From Micrococcales bacterium (lineage in GTDB: Bacteria > Actinomycetota > Actinomycetes > S36-B12 > UBA10799): a DNA stretch of 64,000 bases. Shown here in pieces: positions 26,630 through 35,845 of this stretch. Both the position numbers and the translations under genes were made by a program. The stretch lies in contig JADKAV010000005.1 in assembly GCA_016719135.1 (NCBI GenBank), positions 156,684-220,683 on the forward strand, written 5' to 3'. Positions within the stretch are counted from its first letter, which is position 1. The number at the start of each line of letters is the position of its first letter. Below the pieces are notes generated by a model that was not told the DNA's origin, did not search any database, and saw only the letters and a program-made list of their open reading frames with translations.

Positions 26630-27169
26630 ATGCATTGCCCGTTCTGCCGCGGCGACGACTCTCGGGTCGTAGACAGCCGTCTGGCCGACGATGGGGCTGC
26701 GGTGCGACGTCGCCGACAGTGCGCGCACTGCCAACGACGGTTCACCACGATCGAGGTGGCGGCGCTGAATGTCGTGAAGCGCTCCGGGGTGGTCGAGCCG
26801 TTCCGCCGGGACAAGATCGTCAGTGGAGTTCGCAAAGCATGTCAGGGACGCCCTGTCACCGACGACGAGTTGGCGGTTCTCGCTCAGCAGGTCGAGGACT
26901 CCCTGCGCGATTCCGGTTGCGCGGAAGTGCCGGCCCACGAGATCGGACTGACGATCCTGGGACCGTTGCGGGAGCTCGACGAAGTCGCCTACCTGCGTTT
27001 CGCATCGGTCTATCGTTCGTTCGATTCACTCGCTGATTTCGAGCACGAGATCGCGCTACTCAAAGCCAGTCGTCAGCAGTCCGGGGGCGGCGCCAACGAA
27101 GTACCCATCGATATCACCGAAGGGCACAAACGGCCCCTCGCAACTGTTGTCCAGAAGGAGGGCATATGA
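26630..27169 (+). CDS. nrdR: Transcriptional repressor NrdR
   Basis: NrdR senses ATP/dATP and represses ribonucleotide reductase genes. The 179-residue protein has the zinc finger (CPFC at 3-6 and CAHC about 30 residues on) followed by an ATP-cone domain (VVKRSGVVEPFRRDKI). ATG 26630 is preceded by GGGAGG; the in-frame extension upstream has no family similarity. The C-terminal tail is a little longer than usual. Its stop overlaps the nrdJ start (ATGA), so repressor and target are in one operon. Confidence 0.96.
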   Translation: MHCPFCRGDDSRVVDSRLADDGAAVRRRRQCAHCQRRFTTIEVAALNVVKRSGVVEPFRRDKIVSGVRKACQGRPVTDDELAVLAQQVEDSLRDSGCAEVPAHEIGLTILGPLRELDEVAYLRFASVYRSFDSLADFEHEIALLKASRQQSGGGANEVPIDITEGHKRPLATVVQKEGI

Positions 27170-29997
27170 CCGAGCAGTCCATTCCCAAGGCGCGCACCGC
27201 AGGCGCGAAAGGGGCAGAGGTGACCGTGCACACGACGGGCTTGACCATCGAACCGCTGTACACGACGCCCGGAGTTCACCCGTACGACGAGGTCGAATGG
27301 GAACGTCGGGACGTCCTGCAGACGAACTGGAAGACCGACGAGGTGGTGTTCGAACAGCGCGGCGTCGAGTTCCCTGCGTTCTGGTCGCTGAACGCATCGA
27401 CCATCGTGACCACCAAGTACTTCCGTGGCGCACTGGGCACCGACCAACGGGAATGGAGCCTGAAGCAGCTGATCGACCGTGTGGTGCTCACATACGTGAA
27501 GGCCGGCAAGGAGAACGGGTACTTCGCCACTGAGCAGGATGCACATGTCTTTGAGCGTGAACTCACCTGGATGCTGCTGCACCAGGTGTTCTCGTTCAAC
27601 TCCCCGGTCTGGTTCAACGTGGGCACCAGCGCCCCCCAGCAGGTCAGCGCCTGTTTCATCCTGGCGGTCGACGACACCATGGACTCGATCCTGAACTGGT
27701 ACCGCGAGGAGGGCCTGATCTTCAAGGGCGGCTCCGGCGCGGGCCTGAACATCTCGCGGATCCGGTCGAGCAAAGAACTGCTGCGGTCTTCCGGTGGCAC
27801 TGCCTCCGGTCCGGTGTCGTTCATGCGCGGCGCCGATGCTTCGGCCGGCACCATCAAGTCCGGTGGGGCCACCCGGCGCGCGGCCAAGATGGTCGTGCTC
27901 GACGTGGATCACCCCGACATCGAGGAGTTCATCGAGACCAAGGTTCGTGAAGAGGAGAAGATCCGGGTCCTGCGCGATGCCGGCTTCGACATGGATCTCG
28001 GCGGCAAGGACATCAACAGCGTCCAGTACCAGAACGCCAACAACTCGGTGCGGGTCTCCGACGAGTTCATGCGGGCTGTGGAGTCGGGCGACGACTTCGG
28101 CCTGCGTTCGAGGACAACTGGCGAGGTGATAGACACGGTCGACGCCAGGAAATTGTTCCGCAAGATGTCCGAGGCTGCGTGGGCGTGCGCCGACCCGGGG
28201 ATCCAATATGACGACACGATCAACGACTGGCACACGAACCCGGAGACCGGACGGATCACCGCGTCGAATCCCTGTTCGGAATACATGTCGTTGGACAACA
28301 GCTCGTGCAATCTCGCATCCCTGAACCTGCTGAAGTTCCTGAAGGATGACGGCAGTTTCGACGCAAACGCTTTCAGCAAAGCCGTGCAACTGATCATCAC
28401 CGCGATGGACATCTCGATCTGTTTCGCGGACTTCCCCACCGAGGCGATCGGGAAGACCACGCGTGACTACCGGCAGTTGGGAATCGGCTTCGCGAACCTC
28501 GGTGCGTTGTTGATGGCCACCGGCCTCGCCTACGACTCCGATGCTGGCCGCGCTCTGGCTGCTTCCATCACGAGCCTCATGACCGGTGCTGCCTACAAGC
28601 GCTCCGCTGAGCTGGCTGGTGTGGTCGGGCCGTATCAGGGTTTCGCCCGCAACGCAGAGGCTCACGCCCGGGTGATGCGCAAGCACGCCTCGGCGACAGA
28701 CGGTGTACGTTCGGTATCCCCGCTCGACTCCGAAGTGCTGCGATTGGCATCGACGGTGTGGCAAGAGGGCAATGCGATCGGCTCCAAGAACGGCTGGCGC
28801 AACGCCCAAGCCAGCGTGCTCGCGCCCACCGGCACGATCGGATTCATGATGGACTGCGACACCACCGGTATCGAGCCGGACTTCTCGCTGGTCAAGTTCA
28901 AGAAGTTGGTTGGCGGCGGATCCATGCAGATCGTCAACCAGACCATCCCGCGGGCGTTGACGAAACTCGGCTACCCACAAGAAACCATCGAGGCCGTGGT
29001 GGAGTACATCGCCGAGCACGGACACGTCGTGGACGCACCCGGACTCAAACCTGAGCACTACTCGGTCTTCGATTGTGCGATGGGCGAGCGCGCTATCAGC
29101 CCCATGGGTCACGTCCGAATGATGGCCGCGGTGCAACCGTTCCTATCCGGTGCGATTTCCAAGACCGTTAACATGCCGGAGACAGCCAGCATTGAAGAGG
29201 TCGAGGAGATCTACTTCGAGGGCTGGAAAACGGGCCTGAAGGCACTGGCCATCTACCGGGACAACTGCAAGGTGGGTCAGCCCCTCTCCGACGGAAAAGC
29301 CGACAAGAAGCAGGCACCGGCCGATGTCGTTGTCGAACACCGGCCGGTCCGCAAGCGCTTGCCGAAGGTGCGGCCGAGCCAGACGATCTCGTTCAGCGTG
29401 GGTGGTGCCGAGGGCTATATGACCGCGGGTTCGTACCCGGACGATGGTCTCGGGGAAGTCTTCCTCAAACTCGGCAAGCAGGGGTCGACACTGGCTGGGG
29501 TGATGGATGCGTTCTCGATTGCGATCTCCATCGCTCTGCAGTACGGGGTCCCGCTCGAGGCATACGTGTCGAAGTTCGTGAACATGCGCTTCGAGCCGTC
29601 TGGGATGACAGACGACCCGGATATCCGGATGGCGCAGTCCATGATGGACTACATCTTCCGGCGGTTGGCCCTGGATCACCTGCCGTACGAGAAGCGCGCA
29701 GGGCTGGGCATCTTCACAGCCGATGAGCGGGCAGGCCAGCTCAACGAGTCGACTGAACAGGCCGCCCAGTCACCCGCGGCGCCCCACGAGTCGGATCAGT
29801 TGGACGCACCCGTGGTGCCGCACGAGATGGGAACGGCCAGCGTTCCAGCGTCGGTTCACTCGTCGGCTGAGTTGCTTGAGGCGATCACCGGCAAGACTGC
29901 CGACGCTCCTCTGTGCATGACGTGTGGGATCAAGATGCGCCCGGCAGGTTCGTGCTACGTGTGCGAGGGATGTGGCTCGACCAGCGGTTGCAGCTGA
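27166..29997 (+). CDS. nrdJ: Vitamin B12-dependent ribonucleotide reductase (class II)
   Basis: NrdJ reduces ribonucleotides to deoxyribonucleotides with adenosylcobalamin as radical source, independent of oxygen. The 943-residue protein has the first active-site cysteine in QVSACFIL, the NPCSE radical-site motif (TASNPCSEYM), the second cysteine region SSCNLASLNLL, and a C-terminal zinc-ribbon tail (CMTCGIKMRPAGSCYVCEGC). The long form with a C-terminal ribbon is that of Streptomyces NrdJ. No B12 riboswitch was recognised upstream of the operon. A strong terminator follows. Confidence 0.97.
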   Translation: MTEQSIPKARTAGAKGAEVTVHTTGLTIEPLYTTPGVHPYDEVEWERRDVLQTNWKTDEVVFEQRGVEFPAFWSLNASTIVTTKYFRGALGTDQREWSLKQLIDRVVLTYVKAGKENGYFATEQDAHVFERELTWMLLHQVFSFNSPVWFNVGTSAPQQVSACFILAVDDTMDSILNWYREEGLIFKGGSGAGLNISRIRSSKELLRSSGGTASGPVSFMRGADASAGTIKSGGATRRAAKMVVLDVDHPDIEEFIETKVREEEKIRVLRDAGFDMDLGGKDINSVQYQNANNSVRVSDEFMRAVESGDDFGLRSRTTGEVIDTVDARKLFRKMSEAAWACADPGIQYDDTINDWHTNPETGRITASNPCSEYMSLDNSSCNLASLNLLKFLKDDGSFDANAFSKAVQLIITAMDISICFADFPTEAIGKTTRDYRQLGIGFANLGALLMATGLAYDSDAGRALAASITSLMTGAAYKRSAELAGVVGPYQGFARNAEAHARVMRKHASATDGVRSVSPLDSEVLRLASTVWQEGNAIGSKNGWRNAQASVLAPTGTIGFMMDCDTTGIEPDFSLVKFKKLVGGGSMQIVNQTIPRALTKLGYPQETIEAVVEYIAEHGHVVDAPGLKPEHYSVFDCAMGERAISPMGHVRMMAAVQPFLSGAISKTVNMPETASIEEVEEIYFEGWKTGLKALAIYRDNCKVGQPLSDGKADKKQAPADVVVEHRPVRKRLPKVRPSQTISFSVGGAEGYMTAGSYPDDGLGEVFLKLGKQGSTLAGVMDAFSIAISIALQYGVPLEAYVSKFVNMRFEPSGMTDDPDIRMAQSMMDYIFRRLALDHLPYEKRAGLGIFTADERAGQLNESTEQAAQSPAAPHESDQLDAPVVPHEMGTASVPASVHSSAELLEAITGKTADAPLCMTCGIKMRPAGSCYVCEGCGSTSGCS

Positions 29998-30063
29998 CCA
30001 GCTAGTACAAACGCTGTAGCGGTGGATCGTCGACGTTTTGATTGACGGCGAATGAGAACCAAT

Positions 30064-30099
30064 GCGAAGGCCCCCAGTGCACCGACTGGGGGCCTTCGC
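30064..30099 (+). terminator. Strong terminator after nrdJ
   Basis: GCGAAGGCCCCCAGT and its exact complement form a 15-bp stem with a 6-base loop (30079-30084), followed by TCTTGG. Confidence 0.85.
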
Positions 30100-30458
30100 T
30101 CTTGGTACAGGTCTGGCAGGGCATCGCGGAAGGCTGCCACTGTCTGGGTCGCGTCGCTCCGGGTTCTGCTGCCCGAACCCGGCCGAAGCGGGCAGGACAC
30201 ACGAAGCCGGGGTCGCGCTGGTACGCCGAGCCGGGATCCTTTGTACGAACGGAACCCGAAATTGAAAACGGTCCTCACGTCAGAACACGCAAGGATCGCG
30301 GTCAACCGCGACTTTGAAGGCTCAAACCCCATTGGGCGAGCCCTTCCTGGGACAACGGGTAGAGGGCTCGGAGCTCTCACTGCGAGGTGTTCGCCGATGA
30401 CGAGGTGAAGACCGGTTCGGAGCCGACCTTGCCGTTCAGAACTGACGAAGTGGCGAAG
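30100..30458. other. Intergenic stretch, no gene seen
   Basis: About 360 bases between the nrdJ terminator and the end of the GGDEF gene. It holds two perfect short hairpins, CCGGGTTC-N8-GAACCCGG (30159-30182) and TCGCGGT-CA-ACCGCGA (30296-30311). Open frames are present on both strands but have no start signals or coding character. It may be 3' region of the minus-strand gene. Confidence 0.5.
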
Positions 30459-31922
30459 TCAACTGTGCGATAGAGCCGTACCGGATCCCGATGTCTTCGC
30501 TCGGTACATGGCTTTGTCCGCCCTGCGCAGGACAGCGTCGGCATCGTCGCCGGGCATGACCATGGCGCCTCCGACGCTCGCAGTGATCTTGAGTTCCACG
30601 CCAGGCATGTCGCCGGCGCGTGCTATCGCGGCGGAGATCCTTTCCATGACTCGGTCAGGGTCATCCCGACGGTTGAGTTGGCAGATCACTGCGAATTCGT
30701 CACCTCCGAGCCTGCTCACCAAGTCCCCGCTCCTGGTGTCGCCGAAGAGGCTGGTGGCCACGCACTGCAGGACACGATCGCCGGCATGGTGGCCGAGTTC
30801 GTCATTCACCTCTTTGAATCCGTCGAGGTCGGCGATCGCTACGAGGATGGGTTCCGCCGGGTCGAAGGTCTCCAACCTGCGGGGCAGTTCTTTGAAGAGA
30901 GCCCGCCGATTCGCCAGCCCGGTGAGTTCGTCGGTCATGGCTTGGTGCTGAACCCTGGACAGCCTGGCCAGTCCCCGGTAGTTCAGCGCTGTCTGCACCA
31001 CCACCAGGAGAAGGACAACTGTGGCTAGCCACACGGAGACCGGGTAGACCTCATTGAAGGCTGCCAGGACAAGCGTGCCGACCGCGAGCGCGGTGGCCAA
31101 TCCCGACATCAGCATCGGCGCGTAGACCGATGGACTCTCAACGGGCACGGTCCTCGGTCCCTGCCAGGAACCCCAGGCGATCAGCCACCATCCGAGCACC
31201 CACGAGGCGTCCAGTGGACCCCCGAACTCATATGTCCCAAGGATCGCCTCCCGTGCGTACACCAGATCGCCGATCGTCAGCAGAGCCACACCCGCGGCAA
31301 CGAAGATCCACATACGTCTGTCGGAGTCCTTGGTCAGTGCGATCTTGCCCACGAGCATTGCCAGCACAACCATGTCGAACAGGGGGTAGGAGATCTGCGA
31401 CAGCGTTGCAGCCAGCAGGCCCGAAGAAGTTGTCTGCAGCAACGTTTCGATCACAGGCCTGAGCAGCACGCTGGCCAGGACGACGGCTCCCAGGAAGCCC
31501 AGGATCACGTCGAGGATGATTCGCACATCATGGCGGTGGCGCTCACGACGCAGTGCCAGGGCCGCTGCCACAAACAGTCCGAGAAAAGCCAGGCTGTAGC
31601 CGATATCGGCCACGGAGGGCAGTGGCGCCGGTACCCCCGTCAGGGTGTACGCGGCAAAGGCGAGATTTCCGAGCAGATATCCCGACGTTGCGACGGCCAG
31701 CCACGCGATTGCGCCTCGGTTCGGATTGGGCATGAGTGCGCGCACCCACAACGAAGCGGCCAGCAGCAGCAGGACGGTGTTCACGAGCCCGATCTCAAGC
31801 GCCGGCGAGTAGCCGTCGTCACCGCGCAAGAAGATCGACGCGACGTAGGCCCAGACCAACGTCAATGTCGCGTACTTGTAGGCCAGCGCCCAGGGACTGG
31901 GGCGGCCAGGCTGCGGATTCAC
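30459..31922 (-). CDS. Membrane diguanylate cyclase (GGDEF)
   Basis: A 487-residue protein with about nine hydrophobic segments over residues 12-300 and a C-terminal GGDEF domain. The domain has DELTGLANRRALF at its start, DLDGFKEVNDELGHHAGD and an intact RLGGDEFAV signature, so cyclic-di-GMP synthesis is expected. An I-site (RxxD) is present as RSGD just before GGDEF. The membrane part is of the MHYT/7TM-unassigned kind and may sense a small molecule or redox state. GTG 31922 is used; its promoter suggests an mRNA beginning only 9 bases earlier. Confidence 0.9.
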   Translation of the reverse strand: MNPQPGRPSPWALAYKYATLTLVWAYVASIFLRGDDGYSPALEIGLVNTVLLLLAASLWVRALMPNPNRGAIAWLAVATSGYLLGNLAFAAYTLTGVPAPLPSVADIGYSLAFLGLFVAAALALRRERHRHDVRIILDVILGFLGAVVLASVLLRPVIETLLQTTSSGLLAATLSQISYPLFDMVVLAMLVGKIALTKDSDRRMWIFVAAGVALLTIGDLVYAREAILGTYEFGGPLDASWVLGWWLIAWGSWQGPRTVPVESPSVYAPMLMSGLATALAVGTLVLAAFNEVYPVSVWLATVVLLLVVVQTALNYRGLARLSRVQHQAMTDELTGLANRRALFKELPRRLETFDPAEPILVAIADLDGFKEVNDELGHHAGDRVLQCVATSLFGDTRSGDLVSRLGGDEFAVICQLNRRDDPDRVMERISAAIARAGDMPGVELKITASVGGAMVMPGDDADAVLRRADKAMYRAKTSGSGTALSHS

Positions 31923-31938
31923 CTAAATCACCGGCACA

Positions 31939-31944
31939 AGACTA
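31939..31944 (-). promoter_or_regulatory. GGDEF gene -10 element and two-codon mini-frame
   Basis: TAGTCT, 7 bases, then GTG-ATT-TAG directly followed by the GTG of the GGDEF gene at 31922. The predicted 5' end carries a start-one codon-stop frame. Confidence 0.4.
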
Positions 31945-32037
31945 GGGGGCCCCACTTACTGATCGCGCACCACGAACGGGCGAATCCCTTCAAGAGATGA
32001 ATGGCGCGGGCTGCGCACCAGGCCAGGCCAGAGATGG

Positions 32038-32043
32038 CAGAGT
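32038..32043 (+). promoter_or_regulatory. GyrI-like gene -10-like element
   Basis: CAGAGT, 6 bases, ATG 32050. Confidence 0.35.
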
Positions 32044-32049
32044 CGACCT

Positions 32050-32505
32050 ATGGAATACCAGATCTCGGTCGCGCAACATGCAACGCAGAAGGCACTGGTC
32101 ATCACGCAGAGCCTGGCGCGCGAAGACATCCGGGAGTACCTTGACGCAGCCTTCCCGGAAGTTGCCGCACTGCTGGCCCAGCGTGGTGTCACGGCAGCAG
32201 GCCCACCGTTCGCCCGTTATCGGGTGGACGCGGATACCTTCCACGTCACGGCGGGAATCCCGGTACCCAACGGGGTCGAGGGTTCTGGACGGGTACGGCT
32301 GGACGAACTGCCCGGCGGCGATATCGCGTCAACGGTGCATGTCGGCTCCTACGAGGAACTCCCCGCCGCATTCCACGCCGTCATCGAATGGCTGCCGGGA
32401 GCCGGATACACAATCACCGGTGACCCGTGGGAGAGCTATCTCGACCAACCAGATGTGCCGCAGCCTCGTACTCAGGTCAACTTCCCCGTGACGCGACGCA
32501 CATGA
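32050..32505 (+). CDS. GyrI-like / AraC effector-binding domain protein
   Basis: A 151-residue single-domain protein of the GyrI-like superfamily, which binds hydrophobic small molecules and can protect targets or act as a hydrolase. The pattern of a strand pair, FARYRVDADTFHVTAGIPV, and HVGSYEELPAAFHAVIEWLP followed by YLDQPDVPQPRTQVNFPV is typical. There is no DNA-binding part. It is divergent from the GGDEF gene; the sulfotransferase gene follows 31 bases after its stop with its own ribosome-binding site. The ligand is unknown. Confidence 0.85.
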   Translation: MEYQISVAQHATQKALVITQSLAREDIREYLDAAFPEVAALLAQRGVTAAGPPFARYRVDADTFHVTAGIPVPNGVEGSGRVRLDELPGGDIASTVHVGSYEELPAAFHAVIEWLPGAGYTITGDPWESYLDQPDVPQPRTQVNFPVTRRT

Positions 32506-32536
32506 GGCATCCGCTGCCATCAGGCGAGGAGGACCG

Positions 32537-33625
32537 ATGACGTTCCTGGAATCCGGTGAGGTGCTTGTGCACATCGGTCCTCCGAAAACCGGAACAACTG
32601 CACTTCAGCAGTCGTTGGCTGCCGCACGCCGTCAGATGCGTGGCCAGGGGGTGCTGTACCCCGGGAAGAAGTTCTCGCATTGGACCGCGTCATGCTCGGC
32701 GCTGGGCATTTCGACCACCACCCATCCATCCGACCCGCCGGTCGCTCCCGAAGTGTGGGAGAGGTTCGCCCAGCGGGTGGGCCGGCGCAAGGACCGCGCG
32801 GTGGTGTCCAGCGAGCAGTTCGCCGATGCATCCCCGGAACTGGTGGCGAAGATCGTTGGCGACCTCGGTGGCCCGGACCGGGTCAGGGTCCTGCTCACAC
32901 TGCGCCCCCTGGGTCTGATCCTGCCGAGCAGCTGGCAGCAGTCCCTGAAGTCCGGCGCTCCGAAGCCGCTTCCTGGGCCGTTGCGCAAGGCCAAGTCCCG
33001 GGTGGTCAAGCCGTATGAGCAGTGGCTTCGGGAGACCTTGGAGGGAAAGAACGCAACGTTCTGGGGGAGGTTCGACTATCCGGCACTGATGCGGCGATGG
33101 GCGCAGGTTGTCGGCGTTGAACGGGTAGCGGTGATCGTCGTGGACTCAGGGGATCCACTTCGCATCCTGCGCGACGCCGAACGCGTCATCGGACTGCAGC
33201 CGGACACCCTGCAGCGCGTCGTGACCAAGACCAACCGCTCACTGAGCTACGAGGAAGCGGCCGTGGTCCGTCAATGGTTGGTGGCCTTGGAACAACAGAT
33301 GCCGATGCCGGCCGAGCAGTACCACCAGTGGATCCGGCGAGGCGCGCTGTGGGGACTGGTGGACGGCCGCCAACCCGGTGTCGACGAGCACGCGATCCGC
33401 ACGCCCGCTTGGGCGCTGGACGCGGTGAACGAGCGCACGAACCGGATGATCGACGAGATCCAGAGCCTGGGTGTGGACGTGAACGGGTCGCTGGCCGACC
33501 TGATCATCCCCGAGGCCCCCAGTGCGAACGTGGACGGGGACCTGAACACGGTGCCGGTCGATGTCGCCATCCAGTTGCTCATGGGTCTGGCGACGATGGC
33601 GGCCAAGGACGCCAAACGCGGTTGA
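32537..33625 (+). CDS. Sulfotransferase-family protein
   Basis: A 362-residue cytoplasmic protein that begins with the PAPS 5'-phosphosulfate loop HIGPPKTGTTALQQSL (12-27), the mark of sulfotransferases. A second PAPS contact of the type VLLTLRPLGLILPSSW (3'-phosphate loop, arginine then serine) is at about 116-131. The rest resembles bacterial sulfotransferases of unknown acceptor. GGAGG stands before ATG 32537. It converges with a secreted heparinase-like gene, which may hint at a sulfated glycan, but the acceptor is not known. Confidence 0.82.
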   Translation: MTFLESGEVLVHIGPPKTGTTALQQSLAAARRQMRGQGVLYPGKKFSHWTASCSALGISTTTHPSDPPVAPEVWERFAQRVGRRKDRAVVSSEQFADASPELVAKIVGDLGGPDRVRVLLTLRPLGLILPSSWQQSLKSGAPKPLPGPLRKAKSRVVKPYEQWLRETLEGKNATFWGRFDYPALMRRWAQVVGVERVAVIVVDSGDPLRILRDAERVIGLQPDTLQRVVTKTNRSLSYEEAAVVRQWLVALEQQMPMPAEQYHQWIRRGALWGLVDGRQPGVDEHAIRTPAWALDAVNERTNRMIDEIQSLGVDVNGSLADLIIPEAPSANVDGDLNTVPVDVAIQLLMGLATMAAKDAKRG

Positions 33626-33657
33626 CGCGACATCGGGTACGCCTGTGTTGACCCACG

Positions 33658-33714
33658 CCTCGCGAAGTGGGCACCAGCCGAAGTCAGTCTCCTGGAATTG
33701 CCATCTTTGCGAGG
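33658..33714. terminator. Imperfect inverted repeat, first of a duplicated pair
   Basis: CCTCGCGAAGTGGGCA (33658-33673) pairs with TGCCATCTTTGCGAGG (33699-33714) apart from a few mismatches, loop 25 bases. It is a diverged copy of the hairpin at 33753-33799. Confidence 0.5.
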
Positions 33715-33752
33715 AAATGGCGTGCGTTGTGTCTGGTTTGTGGTAGTACGTG

Positions 33753-33799
33753 CCTCGCAAAGTGGGCAGAGCACGGGTACCGGTGCCCAGTTTGCGAGG
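33753..33799 (-). terminator. Hairpin terminator after heparinase-like gene
   Basis: CCTCGCAAAGTGGGCA (33753-33768) pairs with TGCCCAGTTTGCGAGG (33784-33799) over 16 bases with one mismatch and a 15-base loop. It adjoins the minus-strand stop codon at 33800. Confidence 0.7.
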
Positions 33800-35818
33800 T
33801 CAGGGAAGGGTGAATGTCCCGATGGTCCCAGCCCGTGACACGGAGACCACGGAGTCGGTCACGCCGACCCGGGGCGTGTCAGTGCCGGCTGCGACGACCG
33901 TGACCCAAGTGCGCTTCTTGCCCTTCTTCAGCAGGGCACGGCGTTGCAGGACTGTGCCCTTGACCAGTTCCCCGTAACCGTTGGTGAACCACCCGTCCGG
34001 CCGTTTGCTGTTGGGGCGGTACTTGCGCACGGCGCCACCGCCGGTGAATTTGACGCGGGCCCGAGCCGTCGGTGTCACCAGGGTCGCTCCCCGCTTCTTC
34101 GGGTTCACCTTCACGCCATTGGGGATCTGCCAGCGTTGATCGGCGCGAATCCGCTTCTTGGCCTTGATCGAGTCAACAACCACCAGAGCGTCGACGGCGG
34201 TGTCGTAGTAAACACAGCGCTTGATCACTGCGGCGACGTAGGTGCGGTCCCGCAAACAGGTGCGGTTGTACGGATCGCTGGTCGTGGCCAGGACCTTGGA
34301 CGACCCGCTTGCCGCGACGCTGACGGAGGCGAGCCCGAGCGAAGACGCCTTGCGCTTTTTCGTGGACTTCTTCTTGGGTTTCTCCACCACCCGGATCACG
34401 CTGTGGCCGGACCTGCTGACCATGTAGTCGCGGATTGCGGAGCTGTCGTAGCGGTAGGGTCCCGGATCCCCGACGAACTCGGAGCCGTAGCTGTCGAACG
34501 TCACCGATCCGAGGTCGCTGTGGACGTGAGCCGTGACGTACGGCCGGGAGACCCGCACGGAGAAGAAGGACGGATGATGCCCGTCAACGTCGGTCCAACT
34601 GTTGCGGCCGAACACGTAGCCGCCTTCGAACACCTCGTAGAGGTTCGTCGGCGGTTGCCCTTCGGCGCCCTGGGTGGCTGCCCACCTCACCTCGGAGTCC
34701 GGCGCGAACCACTTCTTCGACAGCCGTGCGCGATGCGTGTCGCCCTTCATGACGAGGTAGAAGTTGGGATCCACGGCGGCGGCCAGGAAGTGCTCCTGCC
34801 GTTTGATCGCCGCGGCGATCTGGTCGTAGGGTTCGCCGCACCGCGCATAGACCGGCGCCAGTTTGGTCAGCAGTCGCAAGGTGTAGTACGCGTACCACGG
34901 TGAGCCTTCACGATCGCTTCCGTCGGGCAGGACGAGATAGTCGGCCAGACGGTTGAGGTTCGCTGCGGCCTGATCCCGTTTCTCCGCGTCCCCGAGGTAA
35001 CAGAAGGCCGCGAGAGCTGAGCCCTGTGAATGGATCGCGGTGTTGTTCGTGCCCCCGCCGAGTTTGAAGCCCTTGAGTTGCTTGTTTGCCTCCTTGCGGG
35101 TGGCCTTGACGAAGCGTGCACCGTTGCTGATGTCCGAGGCGCAGGTCAACGTCCACAGCCGCTCACCGGCGATGATCGGCTGGGTCACCGACCAAGTACG
35201 GGTCTTCTTCTTCTTGTGTTTGCTCAGCCAGTCCCCGATGAGACCGTAGAAGCGTTCCACCATCGGCACATCACCGCGCCGGGCTCCGGTGTAGAGCAGG
35301 GGAGTGGCCCAATAGAGACCGTTCACATGGGTGTTGCCCGATGAGTCCAGCGTCTTCTGGGGTTTCCAGTCCGGTTTGGCGCTCAGTCGGTAGTAGCCGT
35401 ATTGACCGAGATCGGCGATGTTGTCGTCCATGATGGAGTCGGCTCTCGCCGCATCCCCGCCTTTGTTGGGGATCAGCAGGCGACACCAGGAGTCCGCGCG
35501 GATGTTCTGTTTCATCGGGATGCCGTAGGGCCCCGCAGGTGGCAACGGGGTCGTGGTTTGCGTGGGCGTGGGCGAGTCACTGGGCGTCGGCTCGGTGCTC
35601 TGGGCCGGCGAGCCACTCGGCGCTGGCTCGGAGCTCTGGACCGGCGAGTCACTGGGGTCCACCGGGGCTGACGTGTTCGCAGCGGGTGCCACAGGGGCCT
35701 CAGGGGTCGCCTGAGGTGCCTGCGACGTGCTCGGCACCGGCGACGAAGTCGAGCCGGCGGCAGGCGACACGCCGCCCACGAGGGCAAGCACTGTGAGCGC
35801 GACGACGGGACTACGCAT
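33800..35818 (-). CDS. Secreted heparinase II/III-like protein
   Basis: A 672-residue exported protein: signal peptide (1-22, cut near AAGS), a Pro/Ser/Thr-rich low-complexity linker (about 23-95), an alpha-helical toroid region (about 100-370) and a C-terminal beta-sandwich. The stretch TAHVHSDLGSVTFDSYGSEF, then a DPGPYRYDSS segment and a SRSGHSVIRV segment, follows the pattern of the heparinase II/III C-terminal domain (HxHxD...DxGxYxY...HN/S). The likely job is cleavage of a uronic-acid polysaccharide; the substrate is unknown. The C-terminus is Lys-rich. It converges with the sulfotransferase gene. Confidence 0.8.
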   Translation of the reverse strand: MRSPVVALTVLALVGGVSPAAGSTSSPVPSTSQAPQATPEAPVAPAANTSAPVDPSDSPVQSSEPAPSGSPAQSTEPTPSDSPTPTQTTTPLPPAGPYGIPMKQNIRADSWCRLLIPNKGGDAARADSIMDDNIADLGQYGYYRLSAKPDWKPQKTLDSSGNTHVNGLYWATPLLYTGARRGDVPMVERFYGLIGDWLSKHKKKKTRTWSVTQPIIAGERLWTLTCASDISNGARFVKATRKEANKQLKGFKLGGGTNNTAIHSQGSALAAFCYLGDAEKRDQAAANLNRLADYLVLPDGSDREGSPWYAYYTLRLLTKLAPVYARCGEPYDQIAAAIKRQEHFLAAAVDPNFYLVMKGDTHRARLSKKWFAPDSEVRWAATQGAEGQPPTNLYEVFEGGYVFGRNSWTDVDGHHPSFFSVRVSRPYVTAHVHSDLGSVTFDSYGSEFVGDPGPYRYDSSAIRDYMVSRSGHSVIRVVEKPKKKSTKKRKASSLGLASVSVAASGSSKVLATTSDPYNRTCLRDRTYVAAVIKRCVYYDTAVDALVVVDSIKAKKRIRADQRWQIPNGVKVNPKKRGATLVTPTARARVKFTGGGAVRKYRPNSKRPDGWFTNGYGELVKGTVLQRRALLKKGKKRTWVTVVAAGTDTPRVGVTDSVVSVSRAGTIGTFTLP

Positions 35819-35833
35819 ACCTTTGTCCTACCA

Positions 35834-35839
35834 GACATT
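35834..35839 (+). promoter_or_regulatory. -10-like element of the 112-residue protein gene
   Basis: GACATT, 6 bases, ATG 35846. Confidence 0.35.
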
Positions 35840-35845
35840 CCCAGA

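Noticed and set aside
27073..29136. 687-codon minus-strand frame opposite nrdJ
   Set aside because: Shadow of a highly conserved enzyme; no family features.
30042..30408. Short frames between nrdJ and the GGDEF gene
   Set aside because: They span the perfect nrdJ terminator and lack start signals or coding character.
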